A stretch of 64,000 nucleotides of DNA. Source: Antedon mediterranea (Eukaryota > Echinodermata > Crinoidea > Comatulida > Antedonidae). Below the pieces are notes generated by a model that was not told the DNA's origin, did not search any database, and saw nothing but the letters and a program-made list of their open reading frames with translations. Shown piece after piece: positions 12,501 through 22,689 of the stretch (positions within the stretch are counted from its first letter, which is position 1; each line of letters opens with the position of its first letter). A program made the translations under genes and the position numbers. The DNA lies in contig NC_092680.1 in NCBI RefSeq assembly GCF_964355755.1, positions 13,741,001-13,805,000 on the forward strand, read 5' to 3'.

Positions 12501-14635
12501 CTGTGCACAATATTCTAACGTATGACGTACGTGTGGCATTTGCGCGGCATATAACCTAACTCATCCATAGGGATGAGTTCAAATCTAGTTACTAATTCTG
12601 TTCGAGAAAGCCTTATGCCATGGACAGGCTACGTTTTCCAGTACCATATTATGGTAAATTAATTTTTATTTATTAACATACTATCTGGAAACTATCAGGC
12701 TCTGAAGAATTTAAGTTTACTACTCTTCTACACACATACTTGTCTGTTTCCGATGTCAACAAGTCAACAATCTCAGGTCTTCAAGGACTGCAATACATTG
12801 ATAAGGTAGGACCAAGCATAAATTCATCAACATGAATAATTTCAGCTAGATACTGCAATGGTTATTATTTATTATTCTAATTTCTGGAGACAAGCCACAA
12901 GAAAAAGACCATATAAGTTTATTAAAAAATGTTTTTTGTTTTAAGGTTTGTGGCGGGAAAACCTTCACAGAAGACCGGGAATTAGTTGGTGTACAGGAGA
13001 ATTACGACAGGTAAGAATAACTATACTTTTAACGATGAACTAGATTTGAACTCGTCACTTTGACGAGTTCGGCTTATCCCGGAAATGCAACATGCACATT
13101 AAAATATATGATCAAAATTATCAACAATTTTTATGCCATCTTATGACATGAATTAAATAAGTTTACAGTGTTGAATTGTACCTATTTTGTATCATACAGC
13201 ATATTACAGTATTTACAGAATACACTGTATATGTTATATACAGTGTAGCATAGATGAAATTATGAGACCCATCTTTAGATAATTATAATAATTACATTAA
13301 TAAACATTTGAAGAATTTTGGGCACGTAAAATTGAGATGCGCTCTCTTTTAAACTGCATTATGATGACGTCATGTTATCAGATAGACAACATTTTGATAT
13401 GAATTCATATCTACAATTCAGCTTCCATAATAAGTTTTAAGGTCACTTTTCATTCCGATGAGCTATAACAGATTAAAATATACTGTATAGATGAAATTAA
13501 GTAACTCACTTTATTATAATTTTTTGATATGATTACGTAATAAAAATTACAATTTTTGTAACTCATGTAAAAGAAAATTGATTGAAAAGAATATAATTAT
13601 TAAAATCTAGGTGAAAATGGGGAACACATTAGCGCGATGTGCTCTATTATTAAATTGGATCAATTAATTAATTAATCTATTCAAAAAATTTGAGTGGCCA
13701 TTTTAGGGTGATGTCAGAATATCCGGTAGGTACAAATTTTACATGAATTAGTATCTACAACTCATCAGCTACCATAATAAAATTTAAAACACACTTATAG
13801 TATACTAATATATTAGTAATTGTATTTTGTTATTTGAATGTAGAGTCTATATGTCAACACCTAACACCCATGTGGTTACAAATTCCACTGGTGGACGAAG
13901 CATTCGTATCACAAAGACTAATTTTCCTGATACAGGTACAGTATACATGCATGTTTATTAAGTCTACTAAAAATGGCTTGTTTGTCAAACACACTTAATA
14001 ATAATTAATATACACACATTATGGTAAAAGAAAAGCTATGGTCATATATTCCACTCTATGCAATTTGTTGGGGTTCGGGCGAACCCCCTTTTACCAGCGA
14101 ACCCTCCCCCCGCCCCCACCCTTGAAAAACAAAGGCCCCACTTCCAAAATCGTGCAATTAATTATCATTGATAGAATACTGTAAGGTAAAACTGATTAAA
14201 ACAACCGAAATTGCTCTGAGAGCCAAAGCTTCCGGGGGTCCTTAGCGGCACCCTGGCCCCTATAGCCTACAGCCTACAGTTACTCGCTGCGCTCACAAAA
14301 TAGATGCATTCTGGCTACGGGCCTGAATTTGTAGTCATTTTTTGGTTATTATATTATACAAAGTTTACAATATTTGCACAATTTGTTTACCTATAGCTAC
14401 ATCATAATATAGCATTGTTTCAATAGACCATGCTTATTGATTGATGCCGATTTTAATATTTATATTATTTACAGTGGTTTGGAACCCATGGATTGAGAAA
14501 GCTAAAGGAATGTCAGATTTTGGAGATGATGAGTATTTGTGTATGCTCTGTGTTGAAGCTGGCCATGTTGCTTCACCCTTGACCCTTTCAGCTGGTGGTG
14601 TTTTTGAAGGAAAACAAGTTCTTTCTATCTGTTGA
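6551..14635 (+). CDS. D-hexose-6-phosphate mutarotase (glucose-6-phosphate 1-epimerase family, YeaD/YMR099C type)
   Basis: Ten exons join in phase to 273 codons plus stop: 6551-6614, 9311-9362, 9455-9513, 10294-10367, 10608-10684, 11162-11232, 12699-12805, 12946-13010, 13844-13935, 14475-14635. The family interconverts alpha and beta anomers of glucose-6-phosphate in the cytosol. Family landmarks appear in order: HLHGATVTSW near the N-terminus, the IRGGIPVIFPNFGPW segment, GPQHGFARTSRW with the conserved histidine, LLHTYLSV with the second histidine, NPWIEKAKGMSDFGDDEY, and CVEAGHV with the glutamate taken as the family's catalytic base. Every junction is GT-AG and keeps frame. The start was chosen because the first exon opens directly into the family N-terminus and ends on the donor that gives the HGA codon series. 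No signal peptide or membrane segment is seen. The length is usual for the family. Confidence 0.9.
6661..6760. mobile_element. hAT-like transposon terminus fragment
   Basis: The GGGGCAGATCCAGGATTTT stretch followed by purine-rich and then C-rich tracts resembles a common DNA-transposon terminus. Similar openings occur near 16174 and 32983. No partner end was found, so this is a remnant inside intron 1 of the mutarotase gene. Confidence 0.4.
7060..7515. repeat. GACGATTCGG-motif subterminal repeats
   Basis: At 7070-7145 the motif GGACGATTCGG and variants recur five times, with GGTCC, GGCCC or AGCCC following. At 7425-7505 related motifs (GTTTCGGCCC, GGGTCGAATCGTCCCGG) appear, partly in the opposite sense. 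This looks like a small transposon with repeated terminal motifs. A similar fragment is present near 28435-28495. Confidence 0.45.
7965..8351. mobile_element. 387-bp MITE with GGTTTCGCAA termini
   Basis: The left end GAGAGGTTTCGCAATCTTAC pairs with the inverse of the right end (GGGAGGTTTCGCAACCTTAC). The inverted arms extend about 50 bp through a conserved ACGAAAACGGATACGT block. The flanks TATTAATA (7957-7964) and TATTAACA (8352-8359) agree at 7 of 8 positions, suggesting an 8-bp duplication as in hAT elements. It sits in intron 1 of the mutarotase gene. Confidence 0.7.
9576..10201. mobile_element. TTAA-type MITE family A, copy 1 (626 bp)
   Basis: Flanked by TTAA on both sides (9572-9575 and 10202-10205). 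The left terminus is AGCCCCATTCCCTACG; the right terminus inverts to AGACCCCTTCCCTGC. The same 626-bp element, again flanked by TTAA, lies at 58760-59385 in reverse orientation. TTAA duplication is the hallmark of piggyBac-type integration. There is no coding capacity. It occupies intron 3 of the mutarotase gene. Confidence 0.85.
10935..11095. repeat. Dispersed repeat remnant with CCTTCGCC and GGCGGAGG blocks
   Basis: The CCTTCGCCAAGGATGTATATG opening and the GTAGGCGGAGGTATGCACTC ending match, from memory, a short element often seen in marine invertebrate genomes. It lies in intron 5, just before exon 6. Confidence 0.4.
11400..12588 (+). mobile_element. Non-autonomous Helitron-like element, copy A (3' end at 12588)
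   Basis: The right end reads as a Helitron 3' terminus: a hairpin with stem ACTCATCC/GGATGAGT around ATAG (12559-12578), a short spacer, then CTAG at 12585-12588 followed by T. The interior has repeated GACGTCA-type stretches and a long block that recurs inverted at 13350-13470. The 5' end is not resolved, so the start is approximate. The element occupies most of intron 6 of the mutarotase gene. Confidence 0.55.
13040..13830 (-). mobile_element. Helitron-like element, copy B (minus strand, 3' end at 13040)
   Basis: Read on the minus strand, it ends in a GAACTCGTCA/TGACGAGTTC hairpin, then AAATCTAG followed by T, the same terminus as copy A. Interior blocks (GAATTCATATCTACAATTCA and flanks) match copy A in inverse orientation. 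It lies in intron 8. Copies A and B therefore bracket exons 7 and 8 of the mutarotase gene with their 3' ends facing each other. Confidence 0.55.
14060..14335. repeat. GC-rich dispersed repeat fragment
   Basis: C/G-rich stretch with TTCCGGGGGTCC, CTGGCCCC and CTCGCTGCGCTCAC, ending CTACGGGCCTG. It is related to the repeats at 60430-60790 and 62490-62875. It sits in intron 9 of the mutarotase gene. Confidence 0.5.
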
Positions 14636-14659
14636 ATCAAATCTTTAAAATGTGTCCGA

Positions 14660-14665
14660 AATAAA
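14660..14665 (+). terminator. Polyadenylation signal AATAAA of the mutarotase gene
   Basis: A perfect AATAAA lies 25 bp after the stop codon at 14633-14635, so the 3' UTR is predicted to be very short. Confidence 0.6.
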
Positions 14666-16576
14666 ATGTGTAGTTACTAGAACAATGATAACTGGAAACG
14701 AAACACAATTTACATTTAAGTATAAGAATATTATTTTAAGTGTGTACCCAGATTTTTGAAGACCCCTACCCAATCTGAGCACCTTTCTTTCAATCCAATA
14801 CTGAAGAGATTTTCAATTACTACATAAGACCGAAGAACTATATACTGTGTCTGGGCATAGAATGCGCACAATAAATAATTAGGTCCTACAGTAGGTGGTA
14901 GCAAATCGAAAGCTCAATATTATAAGGTTAGGGTAGTAAGTTTAGACTACTTGTCTTTTCATAGCTTTCTTTCAGTACTTGGAATACAAAAGGTAAAGTA
15001 ATATATTAAGAATATTTTTATGTTGATATGTGTCTTTATTAGATTTTGATTTGGTTTTATCACATACTATACTATACATATTGTACTGTACTGTACAGTA
15101 ATAACAGAGTATTGTATGATACTTTAGGATACAGTAATAACCATCCATATGTTTTTAGTATAAATTTCTTCCTGACACTATCTTATTACATTATGTAGTA
15201 ACTATCATAGGCACAAAGCTTACTGTATGTTATAATACTAGTCTTAAGGCTGATAAGCTACAGGGAATGACAAATCTACGTTTTCCCTCCCTGATTTACA
15301 TTTTTTATATTACCATAATATAATCACATTTACATATAATTGTTTATCTCTCAATGTTAGATGTTCCTAATAGTATATAGTTATTATTAATACATATTTT
15401 CATTTTTACAAGAGATTTCCAAACAATCAAAATACTGTACACATGAAGCTTACAGTATATACACTGTAATAAACTGACTAAAACATAGAACAGAAATATT
15501 ATTTTACAAAAGGTTGTGGTTGATTACAATGTTTTGTTTTGTGCGCATTGTCTACATTTTTAGTTTAGTGCTTTATTTTTAGTAAGTTTTATTCTCAAGA
15601 CTTGTGGGAACATTCATTTAACAGGACAATAAAATAAATTTATAATTATAAGAGTGTCGTGTGCTTTGTAAACAATACTAGGGATTCAGATGCTCAACAC
15701 GAATTAGTAATTCTGTACATAAAAAATATTGTTCTCATCCAATTCCGATCTATACAAAAACAATATATTATTCTTGGGAGATGTTTTTTTACTATGATAG
15801 TTTCATAGGTCTTAAACATTTTTATACATTAATGTATCCAACGAAAATTATATTTTTTTAGAAACTAAAAACACAAAATTATACAATATTATTGATTTTA
15901 TATCATTTTTTGTCACCTTTTAAAAGTATTTATCAATTAAGTATCAATTCCTCGATCATGCAACCAAATTAAAACTAACAAACAGTTACTAATCTAATTG
16001 ATATCAATAAACCATCTTTTTTGAACAAAAATTATAAACATAACGAGCAGTCTTTAGTCTTACCATAAAGTAAAGAGTACCACTTTAGCTTAATACTAAT
16101 AGTACCAATATATCCACTACAGTATTTTGTTTTTAGACTTTTTTAATTCACTAATTCATACACTCGCACATTCAGGGGAGGATCCAGGATTTTTTAAATG
16201 ATGGGGCACTTACATGTAATATTGGTTTTTTTTTGTTAACCTGCTCTCTTTCACCAATGTTAAACTTCAATTTGACTTGTTTTATTTTTTATGGTATCTT
16301 ATCAATAATCTGTCAAAAATAGATTATGAAAAAACTAACATTTTTTGGGAGCATGATATCAAATTGCTCCCCTGCAAATTTCATTCTTCTTATTACATAT
16401 TTTCATCACAACCACCTGAGGTTAAGCATCTGTCTCTCTAAAATTATTTTGGTTTAATGGTTTGTTCGGTGGCAGATGTAAATCATGTTTCATTGAAATC
16501 ATACTTATTTTAATTAAAAACAGCTCCCCTTATAACATGATGTGGTGGGACTTTATCTTTGGATTCTCTGTTAAAT
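14666..16576. other. Intergenic region between convergent genes
   Basis: AT-rich, with many TACAGTA/TACTGTA words (cluster near 15080-15130). A short hAT-like terminus (GGGGAGGATCCAGGATTTTT) lies near 16175. No gene was found. The BTBD transcript must end here; TTTATT (AATAAA on the minus strand) at 16281-16286 is a possible poly(A) signal. Confidence 0.5.
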
Positions 16577-18720
16577 TCATGTGTAGAAAATAATTTCTGG
16601 GATTTGTCCATCTTCGACCGATGTTCCATTGTTGTTGCCGGAGGCGTAGCTGAACTGGAACACAACTTTGCCATTTGGAAGAGATTCATGAATCATTTTA
16701 CGCTTGCCCTTTGTACCATAGTAAGAATCAGGACCCTATAAATAAAATAAACAAATTCAGTTGTACAAATGCAACAATAAGAAAAAATGCCAGTCTCCTA
16801 TTAAATGTTTTGCTGTATTTTACAGAAAATAAAACTTTTATTAAATTGAACAGACTTTTTACAAACCTTATATTACATAATGTTGTATTGTTGATATCAA
16901 TCAGCTCATGCTAGCTGGGTAACTATTTTAAAATATGGTGAAATAAATAAAGAAATGTAGTGTTGTGATTTTCAAGAAGAAGTAAAAAAATATTCTACTG
17001 TGCCAGCAGACTTACCTTTAAGGTAGCACTGGCTATATAGTTAACGTTAGGTTGGATTTCAATGGGCTCTTTAAACATAACACGAAATGTAGAGTCCGAG
17101 CCATCACAGCTAAATCCAGTGTCATTCTGACCAAGTAAATTGTCTGTGTCTGCATGAATTATCTTAAAATACAAACAATTTGATTTGTTAATGTTAATAG
17201 TAGTGCCCTTTTAACTGAAAACATGCTTTTTAGTCACGTGCAACGCGACTCTAGAGCTCACTATGTCGGTCGGAAAACACTAACTTGAGCACGCGACTGC
17301 AGTCATATGTATATGGCCTTTTTATTAGTTAGTAGCTCCTCAAATGAAAAGCTACTGTATATAACATTGTCCATATTCCTTCAACAAGTTATGAATATGT
17401 GCAGAAAAGGAACGGGAATTCATATATAAAAGTTTTGATTTTTACCTGTATATTAACTTGATAATCAGCAGGCCCATGAATTGATCCATATAGTCCAAAC
17501 CCAACAACAAAAATCCGCTTATGGACTAGAAATCTGCCAACAAAATTATATGATTATTATAAAATCCAGCGAGAAACACTCTGTGGCATGTTTGAAGTGT
17601 TGTACTTTGCAGACAGATTTAAATAATTATACTCTTCGTTCTAAAAACCAAAAACTTTTGACTATAATAATAATACTTTATCATACCTTATTCTATCACT
17701 TGTTCCACTGTACCCCCACCTGCTTTCAATCTGGTGAAACCGTTGAATAATTTGTTCTTTTCCTGTCAAACAACACCTTGGTTTTGAAGGAAAATCTACA
17801 CCAGGTTTTGGGTTCACTGTAAAATGTAGGAAAAGGTTGACAACTTCCTTGTCATCAAGGATACCAGACTGTGCAGGGAGACTTGCAAATTCTTCAATTG
17901 TCATAAGTGGAAAGCGAATTGATTTCAAAGCTCTTCCTAAAACCTGTCTTTTATTCTCGGATGTCCGAGCTAGTTCTTGCCGACTGCATTCGGCTTCTGA
18001 CCAACGTACAATAGCTTCAAACAATTTACACTCGCGAATACCAAGCGTGTCACGTTCAAGCACGACGATCAATGTTTCCCAATCAATATCCGTAAATCCT
18101 TCGGCACTCAATGCTTCAGAGGTATTTTTATCGATCATTTCTAAACACAGAGCAGCAAGTTGTGGTTCATCAAAAAGTCGTGCTTGTGTCAATAACAGGA
18201 ATGCATTATCAGACCCCAAGTTTTTTTTTAAAAAGTCAACACAGGCGGATTCAAGTGCTGGAACAGCATATTTTTTTGCTGTGTATAGTGTATGCATTAC
18301 TGTCTCATGTCCTATCAATACTTCATCTGAGTACAAGAATTTCAACAAGGCTAGGAAAGCTGCTGGCTCAATGTCTGGCAATTCAACTTCAGACGATGTT
18401 GTGGCCATTCCGCCATTGAACATTGCATCAAATACTGCGCTTCCGACCGACAAAACAAACTTGTGGGCTGGTATTCGTTGTGTTTGCATTCCCTTGCCAA
18501 CAATAAAGTGGACATCACTTAGGATTTCATTGTTGAACATGTAAGCAAAGCGTTCCTTTACACTGGTTTTACCGGCTTGCCAATTGTAGGGGGCAGCTGG
18601 AGGATGGTGTACAGGTTGATGGATTGGGTTTGGAAGAGCTACTTGGGCTGCTGCAGCTACTGCCGGTGCTATAGGTATGTTTGCACCAAGATCAATGTTT
18701 TGTACCCTATCCCCAGCCAT
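16577..18720 (-). CDS. btbd6: BTB-BACK-PHR domain protein (BTBD3/BTBD6 type)
   Basis: Four exons on the minus strand (17687-18720, 17446-17533, 17016-17162, 16577-16735) join in phase to 475 codons plus stop. Residues 1-50 are Ala/Pro-rich and disordered. A BTB/POZ domain covers about 62-165 ([25 protein letters not shown]), a BACK domain about 170-280 ([24 protein letters not shown]), and a C-terminal PHR beta-sandwich about 325-475 ([67 protein letters not shown]). The domain order and length are those of BTBD3/6, described as Cullin-3 ubiquitin-ligase adaptors. The ATG at 18720 follows an acceptor-like TCTTCAG on the minus strand, which suggests a further non-coding 5' exon beyond 18740. 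A long open frame on the opposite strand is only a shadow. I cannot separate BTBD3 from BTBD6. Confidence 0.93.
17220..17330. repeat. Dispersed repeat in BTBD intron 2
   Basis: The block around CTCACTATGTCGGTCGG and ATGTATATGGCCTT is repeated at 27950-28055 in the same orientation with moderate divergence. The two copies share CGCGACTCTA upstream. Confidence 0.7.
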
Positions 18721-18738
18721 TTTATTGATTTGTGAAGC

Positions 18739-19199
18739 CTGAAGAGTGTAGAAAAAAAATTATTTAATTTATATTATTATTTCTAAATTCTAATTAAGAC
18801 TAAGAAACAAATGCATGGTAGTCCATGTTGATACTGTATAAAACAATGATTTTGACAAGGCACTTGGTTGACCTTGCCGATAAACTCTAATGTACACTAA
18901 ATATAATAAGGTTTATATTGCAAATAGCGTAGGAAGGAAAGGAGGGCAGGCACGCTGTGTTTACAAGATTTGTTGTTTACTTTTTTTCACTCAACTATTC
19001 CTTCTCACTAGTCGCTGTAAATTTGTTCAAAACAAAAGCATTTTTTAGTATATAAAATAAGAATCTAATAAATAACAACACGTAAATTAGGTATACATAA
19101 ATCAAAAGAATTCTAGATAAGGTTAGGGGCCTATTTTTCTTCATAAAACTACTTGGTTGTGAGGTATTCACGATAAAGTTAGTTTACATATTGAAATAC
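18739..19199. other. Region upstream of the BTBD gene
   Basis: AT-rich and probably holds the 5' intron or promoter of the BTBD gene. The bases just before the minisatellite (about 19150-19205, GGTATTCACGATAAAGTTAG) match the end of the MITE at 31849-32463, so this part is a repeat fragment. Nothing else is recognised. Confidence 0.4.
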
Positions 19200-19735
19200 A
19201 AGAGAGGTGCGATACGGAACGAGCACCGGCGTAGCTAGCTAGCTATACAGGCCGAGATAGGCTAACCGCCTTCCAGGTGCGATACGGAACTAGCACCGGC
19301 GTAGCTAGCTATACAGGGCAAGAAAGGCTAACCTCCTTTCAGGTGCGATTTTTTTTTTTTTTTTTTTTAATTATTTCTGATATAAAATCAATAGGATAAA
19401 AACACAAAAAAGTACCGAGACGGCTCTAGCATCGGCGTAGCTAGCTAGCTATACAGGCCAAGATAGGCTAACCTCCTTTCAGGTGCGATACGAAACTAGC
19501 ACCGGCGTAGCTAGCTAGCTATACAGGCCAAGATAGGCTAACCTCCTTTCAGGTGCGATACGGAACTAGCATCGGCGTAGCTAGCTAGCTATACAGGCCA
19601 AGATAGGCTAACCTCCTTTCAGGTGCGATACGGAACTAGCATCGGTGTAGCTAGCTAGCTAGCTATACAGGCCAAGATAGGCTAACCTCCTTCCGGGTGC
19701 GATACGGAACTAGCACCAGCGTTTTATTGTAAGGG
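19200..19735. repeat. 69-77 bp minisatellite with GCTAGCTAGC cores
   Basis: A unit beginning AGGTGCGATACGGAACTAGC and running through GGCGTAGCTAGCTAGCTATA and a TAGGCTAACCTCC block is repeated about seven times (starts near 19205, 19275, 19341, 19481, 19550, 19619, 19696). Unit length varies mainly with the number of GCTA steps. The third unit is interrupted by a run of about 20 T and an AT-rich insert. The insert shares ATAGGATAAAAACACA...AAGTACCGA with bases near 25933-25965 in the second Mutator-like MITE. Confidence 0.85.
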
Positions 19736-21260
19736 GAATCCCCGGATTGTATCACGGTAAACAAAATCATGTGCTGAAGAACAACAGGCTCACAGGAAGG
19801 TTTACTCGTCTCATCTCCTACCACCATATAACATAACATATTACATAGCCTATATAAATATGTGAACGTGATTGGTTGAATTGAAAGTGCATCACATTAC
19901 CACCGCTGCGAGGATCGTAAATCGTACTGTATATATCATAGAGTAAGATAATATTGACTGAGTAATTTTCGCGTAATTATCGTGTCCCTGTCATTAAACA
20001 TATAAAATTCTCGAGTACGAGATATTGACTGTGTAATTTTCGTGTGGCAACACTAGCGTTTGGTGATAAATAAACAAAAGTCATCTACTAACTAGGACTC
20101 GCGATAATTTGTCACACCATTACAAGACAATGTTTCATCCGTTGCGCCACCAAAACTATTTAAACTATGCATACATAGCGCCCTCATTTGTTATTAGTCT
20201 TCTCTAGACGTAATGAAAGATCGTTTGTGATTGGTGGTTAATAATCATGATAGTAACCTGGTACGCGTTGCGCGCTGAACATCCGGTGATTCGGCTCCTC
20301 GAAAGAGAGAAATTATTATTTATTCGGCCTACCTGATGATAATAATATTATTATTATAACTGTAGGCTTATTGATGGAAATTCTTCTGTTAATTTAAACG
20401 ACCTAGGTCTTCAGTAAGTGATTATTTTATTGCCAAGGAATCTTTAATTAGTAATTATCTGTATATTATTCCTTGCAAGGTAAGGTGAATGCAACGCCTA
20501 ACTATGCAGGCTTATTACAAGGAGGCCTAGCTACACCTGACCCAGCAGTAGATATTCAACTTGTTGTTGGCTATGTAATATAACAGATATCGCCTTTTAT
20601 ATCGGTAAAATATAAGATTTTACAACCCCTTGGGAATGATAATATGTTCTCGGGGAATATATATTTCCTCAGAGATGTCAAATCTTATATTTTAACCTCT
20701 AAGCATGCAATATCTGTAATATTAAAATGATTACATTTAAATATTGTTAACATTTAATATTATTATTAGTTATAAACAATCATATTTTTACAATAACGGT
20801 AATTTGGAAAAGCACATCCTTTCCTCACCTGTAATAAAGTAAATGAAATAATAATAATAATAATAATATCCTGGATTATATAGCGCCTAATTTTGTGAAA
20901 GCAGCACTGCTGATCATAATATTATCCCAGTCATTTTTTCCTGATCAAACACGTATGGAAACATGGAAAATAATAAATACTCATCGTCTAAAAATATAAA
21001 TAATCTACAGTAGGCATGACTATAAAAACGATCACGAAATGTATAATAAAAACGAAAATGTATTTAGTGCGCCAAATACAAAATGGCGCGACGCAATAAA
21101 ACCCAATCAATCGATTTAAAAAACACGAGATATGATGATAACAAATGCATAGCTAGCTAGACTGACGCGCGCCATAAAAAATTCCAAAAGTTCTTTTAGT
21201 TTAATTGCGACCAAAAATCGTCCTAAAACATTGTTGGGCCTGACCGTCTTGCGCTTTGGG
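19736..21260. other. Intergenic DNA with a small inverted repeat
   Basis: No gene was seen. At about 20575-20710 an imperfect inverted repeat pairs ACAGATATCG...AAAATATAAGATTT with AAATCTTATATTTT...GCAATATCTGT, a likely small MITE. A (TAA)n run lies at 20845-20868. Bases 21050-21220 contain diverged GCGACC/GCGCCA motifs. Confidence 0.45.
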
Positions 21261-21345
21261 CCCGATAGTCTTAGAATGGGCCCGATAATCTTAGAATGGG
21301 CCCGATAATCTTAGAATGGGCCCGATAGTCTTAGAATGGGCCCGA
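21261..21345. repeat. 20-bp tandem repeat, four copies
   Basis: The unit GGGCCCGATAATCTTAGAAT (with AATCTT or AGTCTT) repeats four times and is followed by a diverged GGGCCCGATCGTCTG. The wording resembles the GATTCGG-type motifs at 7060-7515. Confidence 0.85.
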
Positions 21346-21680
21346 TCGTCTGTGGTCCTGATCGTCTGTTCCCCGTTGGTTTGGGGGATCCGGGATACGG
21401 GTTGACCAGCACCCGAAGGCCTAGCTAGCTAGGCCTAGGAGATTATACATACATTTTTAATACTTAAGTGCAGGAACAACAACAACTATACCAACTACAT
21501 GGGCTGAGGAATGATTATTGAAACAGTATGTACAGTTTTTAAAATATAATTACCTATCAAAGGGTATTAAATAACAAAACTAAGTTCACATCACACCACA
21601 CAGACAACAGGCCACAGGCGTTGTCGCCATATATTTTGTCAAAACATTTTTTTCTTCTTGTTGATTGTGCATTGATTGTT

Positions 21681-22676
21681 ACGAAGACCTAGAGGGGACA
21701 TAATAAATTCAGCAAAGCCAAAAGGGTACACACGAATTAGTTCGCGATATTTCATTTCATTTCATTTATTTCGTCTCACATAATTATAACAAAAAATAAC
21801 AAACAATAGAGAGAGACAGGATTCCCAAAAGCGAACTAAATCAAATCAATCAACAATTTTTAAATTTACGATTAACCCTCCCTTTGTACTATGGGGGAGG
21901 GGGGAGGGGGGAATCCTACCAAAATAGACGTTTCACTGTAGGCCAACATAACTACACAAAAAACATGCCATTATTTTCATTTAGACTGAATATGAATGCA
22001 TGTCTTGAACATTTTGAGATCAAAATTGACTTTCTGCGACCAGTGGTTGCCGAGATATATAGGCCTAACCATTGACCCTGACCCTTTGATCTTTTGTAAC
22101 ATTTTAAAAAAAAATGGGTAACAAATAACAAAATTTATATTTATATATAATTTATATATAAATAATACAATTCAGACCAAATTCAAGTGTCTACGATGTA
22201 GGCTAAGATACATATTATATAATGCCCTGGGTTGTGCGTCAAGGGTCAGAAATAGCATTTCCGGTCATTTTTGACTAAAATGTCCCATATAAAGCGTGGT
22301 TCCCACTAGCGACGCAACGCAAGGACGTATCGCAACGCAAGTGAATTGACCAATCACAAGCGATGGCTTATTCGCTTGTCATTGCTAAAGTAACTGTCTA
22401 TAACTTCGCTTGCGTTGCGTTTACGTCGTTTTACGTCCTTGCGTTACGTTCTAGTGGGAACCAAGCTTTAGACTGAATAAAAATGTATACCTTCTGATCA
22501 ATTTGAGACCAAAATTACCTTGCTGTGACAAGCCAAAATCGATTGTTTAACACTAAACTTATTTCTGAAGTCAAATTCTCTGGACCTACCTCAAAATACG
22601 AAAGTTCATATAGCTACCAGATTAGTACGCGATATTATTTTTTAAAATTATTATTATGTCCCCTCTAGGGCTTCGT
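21681..22676. mobile_element. TIR element of about 1 kb
   Basis: ACGAAGACCTAGAGGGGACA at 21680 is matched by the inverse TGTCCCCTCTAGGGCTTCGT ending near 22676, with about 27 bp of inverted terminus. The interior holds a T-rich ATTTC-repeat retroposon tail (21748-21775) and the small MITE at 22290-22470. No coding region was seen. Confidence 0.55.
22290..22470. mobile_element. Small MITE with TGGTTCCCACTAG termini
   Basis: TAAAGCGTGGTTCCCACTAG at the left end pairs with the inverse of CTAGTGGGAACCAAGCTTTA at the right. Subterminal GCAACGCAAGGACGT motifs are also inverted. Confidence 0.75.
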
Positions 22677-22689
22677 AGATTGGCTCTTG

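Noticed and set aside
17837-18544. A 235-codon open frame on the plus strand
   Set aside because: It is the antisense of the BTB-BACK exon of the BTBD gene and has no recognisable domain of its own.
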